Position numbers and translations under genes: made by a program | Shown: piece after piece, positions 60,811 to 64,000 of the stretch | Position numbering within the stretch: the stretch's first letter is position 1 | How the letters are laid out: each line of letters begins with the position of its first letter | Assembly (NCBI GenBank): GCA_000403335.2 | Contig: KE159631.1 | Location: forward strand, 245,229 to 309,228 | Length of the DNA stretch: 64,000 nucleotides | Source: Lachnospiraceae bacterium MD335 | Lineage (GTDB): Bacteria > Bacillota > Clostridia > Lachnospirales > Lachnospiraceae | Direction of reading: 5' to 3' | Notes under the pieces: model-generated | The model's database searches: none | Seen by the model: the letters and a program-made list of their open reading frames with translations, nothing else | What the model was told of the DNA's origin: nothing

Positions 60811-62963
60811 ATTTTTTTGTCTATTTCACTGCGCAGCCGAATGATTTTTTCATATATATCCGGACGATGCTCCTTTAAGTGCGCATCTAACAGCTCGCGG
60901 CGCTCCATAAACCGTTTTGCCAGATTGGGGTGCTCGCGGGCAATTTTTTCGGCAAGGCGGACTCTGCGCCGCTCAAATTCCAATGCAATCTGATGTTCGT
61001 CTTTGCCGGAAATCCGTGCAATTTCCGCAAGATGTGCCTCAAGATGCTCCAGCCACTCATCTTCATCCATCTCGCCAAGCTGGTTCCAGCTTCCGTGTAT
61101 CAATGTTTCAATATTGCCTGTTTTCTGCAACTCTTCAATCTGCTTATGGATTTGCCGTTCCAGTTCCGCCTCGCAGTCCGAACCGTAAGCCCACACAAAT
61201 TCATGCAGCGTGCTTTCTGCGCGTTTTTTTGCAACCGAACGGTAGCTTGTATGTACGCCTTTTATCGGGTAAGGCTTTTCAATGCCAAGTTCCGCAAGCG
61301 CCGTTTCAATGGTGCGCCGAACGGCTCCTTTTTGAATCAGGCTGCCGATGCCAAGCGCGCGCATTTGGTCATTTAATTCCGCCACGTGTTCTGTAAGATA
61401 AAATGCAATCTTGCGCTTTTGAAGCGATTCGTAAAACAGCATCAGCCGTTCCGCTGCAGTGCTGTCAATGCTTCCAATGCCCGACGCGTCCACAATGACG
61501 GCGTGCGTATCATCGGACAGATTTCGCTCAATATCCGATTGGAAAACGCCTACATTTGCAAAGAATAAGTCGCTTGTAAAACGGTAGAGAACAACGTGCT
61601 TCAACGGATAAACGTGATTAAACTGCGAAAGGTCGTGAAAATCATCATGCCCCGGAATGACGCCCAAAAAACATCTTGGCGGATTGGAGGCGCGCAGTAT
61701 GACTGCCGTAAAAGAAAGAATAATTCCGACAAGAACGCCGTTTATCGTACCCAAAACCAGTACTGCGAAAAACGCACCCATGAAGATATAAAACTCTCTT
61801 TTGCTCGAATGCCTTAGTTTTGCTGCAAGCTTAAATTCCAGTCCGCCAATCAGCGCCGTCATTACGACTGCCGTGAGAACGGGAACCGGCAGATAGCCGA
61901 TAAATCCGGTGCAGAACAGGAGTACGAAAATCATGGTTATGCCTGCGATAATGCCTGTAAGCTGTGTTTTTCCGTCATACTGGTCGTTCATTGCCGTGCG
62001 CGGCACGGAGCCGTTTACAGGGCAGCAGCCCGTAAATGCGGACGCGAAATTTCCCAGTGAAAACGCAAGGATTTCCTGATTGTCATTTAGTTTATAGCCG
62101 CGTTTCAGCGCGTAGTTATTTTCCGCAAGCAGAGTCTGCGCCATAATCACGACGGCAACGGAAAGGCTTGCGCCGATTGCGTCCGTAAAATGTACGGCAA
62201 GCAGGTTGGGAAACGAAAAACGCGGAAGTCCGGTTTCGACAGCCGAAAGACAGGCAATGCCCAAACGTTCCATCGGAGCAAAATAGGAAAAGAGCGCGCC
62301 CAAAGCAATCATCACAACTGCCATCGGAAATTTAGGGCAGATACGCTTTGACGTAAGCACGACGACGAGCGTAATGATGCCAAGAATGAGCGAAGGCAGG
62401 TTAAACACGGGCAGCTCGCTGATAATGTGCTCCAAAAGCTCAAACAGCTCCCCCGTTCCCGCCGTGCCGCCGAACAGCTTTGGAACCTGCATTAAAATAA
62501 CCGTGCAGCACACGCCGGAAATAAAGCCGCCCATAACAGGCTTTGATATAAAATTAACAAGCTTTCCGGCGCCGAGCACAAAAAACAGCAGCAGCCACGC
62601 CCCGACGTAAAACGTCAGCACAGGCACAACCGTCATTGCCTCGGCGGACTGTGCTTCAATTTCAAAGGATAAGAGCGCTCCGCCAATCAGCGCCGCAGGC
62701 GCGGCGTCCACGCCAAAGATAAACTGCGGCGAGGTGGAAAAGAGCGCAAACAAAATAATCGGGAAAACGGAGCCGTAAAGTCCGTAGACCGCAGGAAGTC
62801 CTGCAATCTGTGCATATCCCATCGCAATCGGAATGGACACGGCAGCTATGATAATCCCGGCGAGAATATCCTTTGGCAGATTTTTCTTTTTGTAGTTTTT
62901 TAAAGTATGTCCAAACTGGACCTGTGCAAAAGAGATGTTCGTGCAAAATCTTTTCATAACCAC
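60807..62963 (-). CDS. SulP-family anion transporter with STAS and long C-terminal extension
   Basis: 718 residues. The start is GTG 62963 (AGGAAAGG upstream) or ATG 62957, six bases inside. About 12-14 membrane helices with the SulP signature IAAVSIPIAMGYAQIAGLP AVYGLYGS region and SFTGCCPVNGSVPRTA-type loop. A STAS domain (about 455-555; TSDLFFANVG, IVDASGIGSIDSTAAERL) follows. After STAS there are about 160 further residues, helical and rich in Glu, Arg and His, without a recognised domain. It carries sulfate, bicarbonate or dicarboxylates; the substrate is uncertain. Confidence 0.93.
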   Translation of the reverse strand: MVMKRFCTNISFAQVQFGHTLKNYKKKNLPKDILAGIIIAAVSIPIAMGYAQIAGLPAVYGLYGSVFPIILFALFSTSPQFIFGVDAAPAALIGGALLSFEIEAQSAEAMTVVPVLTFYVGAWLLLFFVLGAGKLVNFISKPVMGGFISGVCCTVILMQVPKLFGGTAGTGELFELLEHIISELPVFNLPSLILGIITLVVVLTSKRICPKFPMAVVMIALGALFSYFAPMERLGIACLSAVETGLPRFSFPNLLAVHFTDAIGASLSVAVVIMAQTLLAENNYALKRGYKLNDNQEILAFSLGNFASAFTGCCPVNGSVPRTAMNDQYDGKTQLTGIIAGITMIFVLLFCTGFIGYLPVPVLTAVVMTALIGGLEFKLAAKLRHSSKREFYIFMGAFFAVLVLGTINGVLVGIILSFTAVILRASNPPRCFLGVIPGHDDFHDLSQFNHVYPLKHVVLYRFTSDLFFANVGVFQSDIERNLSDDTHAVIVDASGIGSIDSTAAERLMLFYESLQKRKIAFYLTEHVAELNDQMRALGIGSLIQKGAVRRTIETALAELGIEKPYPIKGVHTSYRSVAKKRAESTLHEFVWAYGSDCEAELERQIHKQIEELQKTGNIETLIHGSWNQLGEMDEDEWLEHLEAHLAEIARISGKDEHQIALEFERRRVRLAEKIAREHPNLAKRFMERRELLDAHLKEHRPDIYEKIIRLRSEIDKKI

Positions 62964-63011
62964 CTTGCCCTTTCCTAATACATTATTGCGATTGACGTTG
63001 ACTTTGTTAGG

Positions 63012-63063
63012 GAGAATGCGTTATAGCGCATTCTCTTGGAATTTTCGCCGCCGGGCGAAAATT
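63012..63063 (-). terminator. Two hairpins after the NTF2-like gene
   Basis: AATTTTCGCC (63040..63049) pairs with GGCGAAAATT (63054..63063) directly at the NTF2-like stop. GAGAATGCG (63012..63020) pairs with CGCATTCTC (63027..63035). No strong T-run follows on the minus strand, so they may be protective 3' structures, or part of the SulP leader. Confidence 0.5.
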
Positions 63064-63396
63064 TTATTTCGGTCTTACCGTCAACCGTTCAATCAAACCG
63101 TTTTCATCAACACGCCGGACAGTTGCAATTGCCATAACGTTATAACCGCCGATAGAGGCGATAAATTCCGCCTGTTCGTCATTTACGACCTCCGCATTGG
63201 AAATCAGATATTGACGGAACGAAAATTTATTCTTAAAAAACATGTCAATCGCTTCTCTTCCATACACATGGTACTCATGATGACCGGAGCTGTTCGGGCA
63301 GTAGTCGGCGAGGCTTCCCTCCACCGTGAATAATTCCGACAATCCCTTATTATCGCATTTCTGCAATGCATCAATATATTTTTCAATTGCTTTCAT
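63064..63396 (-). CDS. NTF2/SnoaL-like protein
   Basis: 110 residues, GGAGGG upstream. The cone-shaped NTF2-like fold is suggested by the N-terminal helix (AIEKYIDALQKCDNKGLSEL), FTVEGSLADYCP, GREAIDMFF and later strands ending in RLTVRPK. Such proteins bind or isomerise small hydrophobic molecules. It is 18 bases downstream of an SDR dehydrogenase, so the two probably act on the same compound. Confidence 0.8.
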   Translation of the reverse strand: MKAIEKYIDALQKCDNKGLSELFTVEGSLADYCPNSSGHHEYHVYGREAIDMFFKNKFSFRQYLISNAEVVNDEQAEFIASIGGYNVMAIATVRRVDENGLIERLTVRPK

Positions 63397-63414
63397 ATTT
63401 TACATGCCCTCCAT

Positions 63415-64000
63415 TTAATATACTTTTTCAGAGTTCAACAGTGCGTCTGTTCCGCCGTCCGTGAAGAGGATAATGCCATTGATGCCTCTTGCCGAATCGG
63501 ATAACAGGAACTTCATAGACTCCGCGATTTCCGCCGGGTCCATCAATGCGTCCGAACCATATCTGGTCGGTATTGGAAGCGCGCTTACCGCAAACTTTGC
63601 GGCATCGCTCAAACTGTCGGTCATCGCCGTACGCACATTTCCCGGCGCAACCGCATTCACACGCACGCCGTTTGCCGCCCATGAAGATGAAATTCTGCGC
63701 ACCCACCTTGCCAGTGCATACTTTGTCGCCATGTACATAGACTGTCCGACTGTTTGGTTTGATGTATCGAACGTGCTTACAATATTGCAGATGCGCTGTT
63801 CGTCGCCGATATTGTTGAGCAGGTCCACAATGTCCATTCTGCCTGTCCCCTGTGAAATCGTGTTGGAAACGGTAACAACAACACTGCCGTGTTTTTTCTT
63901 CAAAAGGTCATACACGCCCCTTGCAAGCCGTACTGTTCCGAAATAATTGAGCGAAATTACAAGCTCATAATTTCCGCAGTTGCCCGAAACACCCGCATTA
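63415..64000 (-). CDS. Short-chain dehydrogenase/reductase, 5' end outside the window
   Basis: The frame is open from the right edge: NAGVSGNCGNYELVISLNYF, with the NAG motif of SDR enzymes. The catalytic Ser lies near TVSNTISQG and YxxxK is YMATKYALA. VRVNAVAPGNVRTAM and a C-terminal FTDGGTDALL complete the classical pattern. About 195 codons are visible; the N-terminal NAD(P)-binding GxxxGxG is beyond the window. An internal GTG at 63915 is not the start. Substrate unknown. Confidence 0.92.
   Translation of the reverse strand, partial: NAGVSGNCGNYELVISLNYFGTVRLARGVYDLLKKKHGSVVVTVSNTISQGTGRMDIVDLLNNIGDEQRICNIVSTFDTSNQTVGQSMYMATKYALARWVRRISSSWAANGVRVNAVAPGNVRTAMTDSLSDAAKFAVSALPIPTRYGSDALMDPAEIAESMKFLLSDSARGINGIILFTDGGTDALLNSEKVY

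Noticed and set aside
1-64000. CRISPR arrays, tRNA or rRNA genes
   Set aside because: No regularly spaced repeats, no T-loop-like GGTTCGAATCC segments and no rRNA-like sequence were noticed; a tRNAscan or CRISPR finder run was not possible.

Overview
The window looks like a chromosome segment of an anaerobic, spore-forming member of the Firmicutes, most likely a Lachnospiraceae-type clostridium. The evidence is the gene set: spoVG, spoVT and spoIIID; a GlgC/GlgD pair; a CotH/VTC/DUF4956 module; dnaD- and dnaI-type primosome genes; strong AGGAGG ribosome binding sites; and many intrinsic terminators. No rRNA, tRNA or CRISPR array was recognised. All calls come from reading the sequence; no database search was possible.

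Region 1 (1 to about 16.0 kb) is visibly AT-rich and accessory. It opens with the 5' end of an IS transposase. A 49-residue peptide gene follows (227..376), with a perfect Shine-Dalgarno sequence, an acidic leader, a run of twelve glycines and its own terminator. It converges on a pentapeptide-repeat protein. Next are a tyrosine recombinase, gene debris, and a Type I restriction-modification locus (hsdM, hsdS, hsdR). Three guest genes sit inside that locus between hsdS and hsdR: an AIPR-family protein with a nuclease-like motif, a 78-residue acidic protein, and a retropepsin-like DTG protein. Directly downstream is a tightly packed trio: a DUF262 (GmrS/ParB-like) protein, a small RecF/OLD-like ATPase and a zinc-ribbon HNH nuclease. 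The trio looks like Septu (PtuA/PtuB) with an extra DUF262 partner. The best candidates for something undescribed are the poly-glycine peptide and this trio.

Region 2 (16.1 to 36.6 kb) is mostly housekeeping. It holds sodC, cfa, a DUF1700/DUF3887-like membrane protein, galE, prs, dnaI and dnaD. A cluster of five DnaA boxes lies in the dnaD upstream region. Then come murC, glgC-glgD, spoVG, the VTC polyphosphate-polymerase/DUF4956/CotH operon, and pth-mfd.

Region 3 (36.6 to 48.7 kb) begins with two paralogous 61/62-residue proteins whose promoters are also duplicated. A DUF4391 protein and a BrxD-like (DUF2791) ATPase follow, then a HAD hydrolase. A signalling operon comes next: CHASE2 adenylate cyclase, TIM-barrel epimerase, GAF-HD-GYP phosphodiesterase and FecR-domain anchor protein. 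It is followed by a large secreted Ig-like-repeat protein.

Region 4 (48.7 to 64 kb) holds mgtE behind a structured leader, spoVT with a sigma-G-like promoter, a GGDEF diguanylate cyclase, a hemolysin III homologue, a MarR-MATE operon with a clear operator, and spoIIID with a sigma-E-like promoter. sbcD-sbcC, a SulP transporter, an NTF2-like protein and a partial SDR dehydrogenase finish the window. A structured repeat of 133/134 bp occurs in two convergent gene junctions (19961..20094 and 51153..51285) and differs by a single base.
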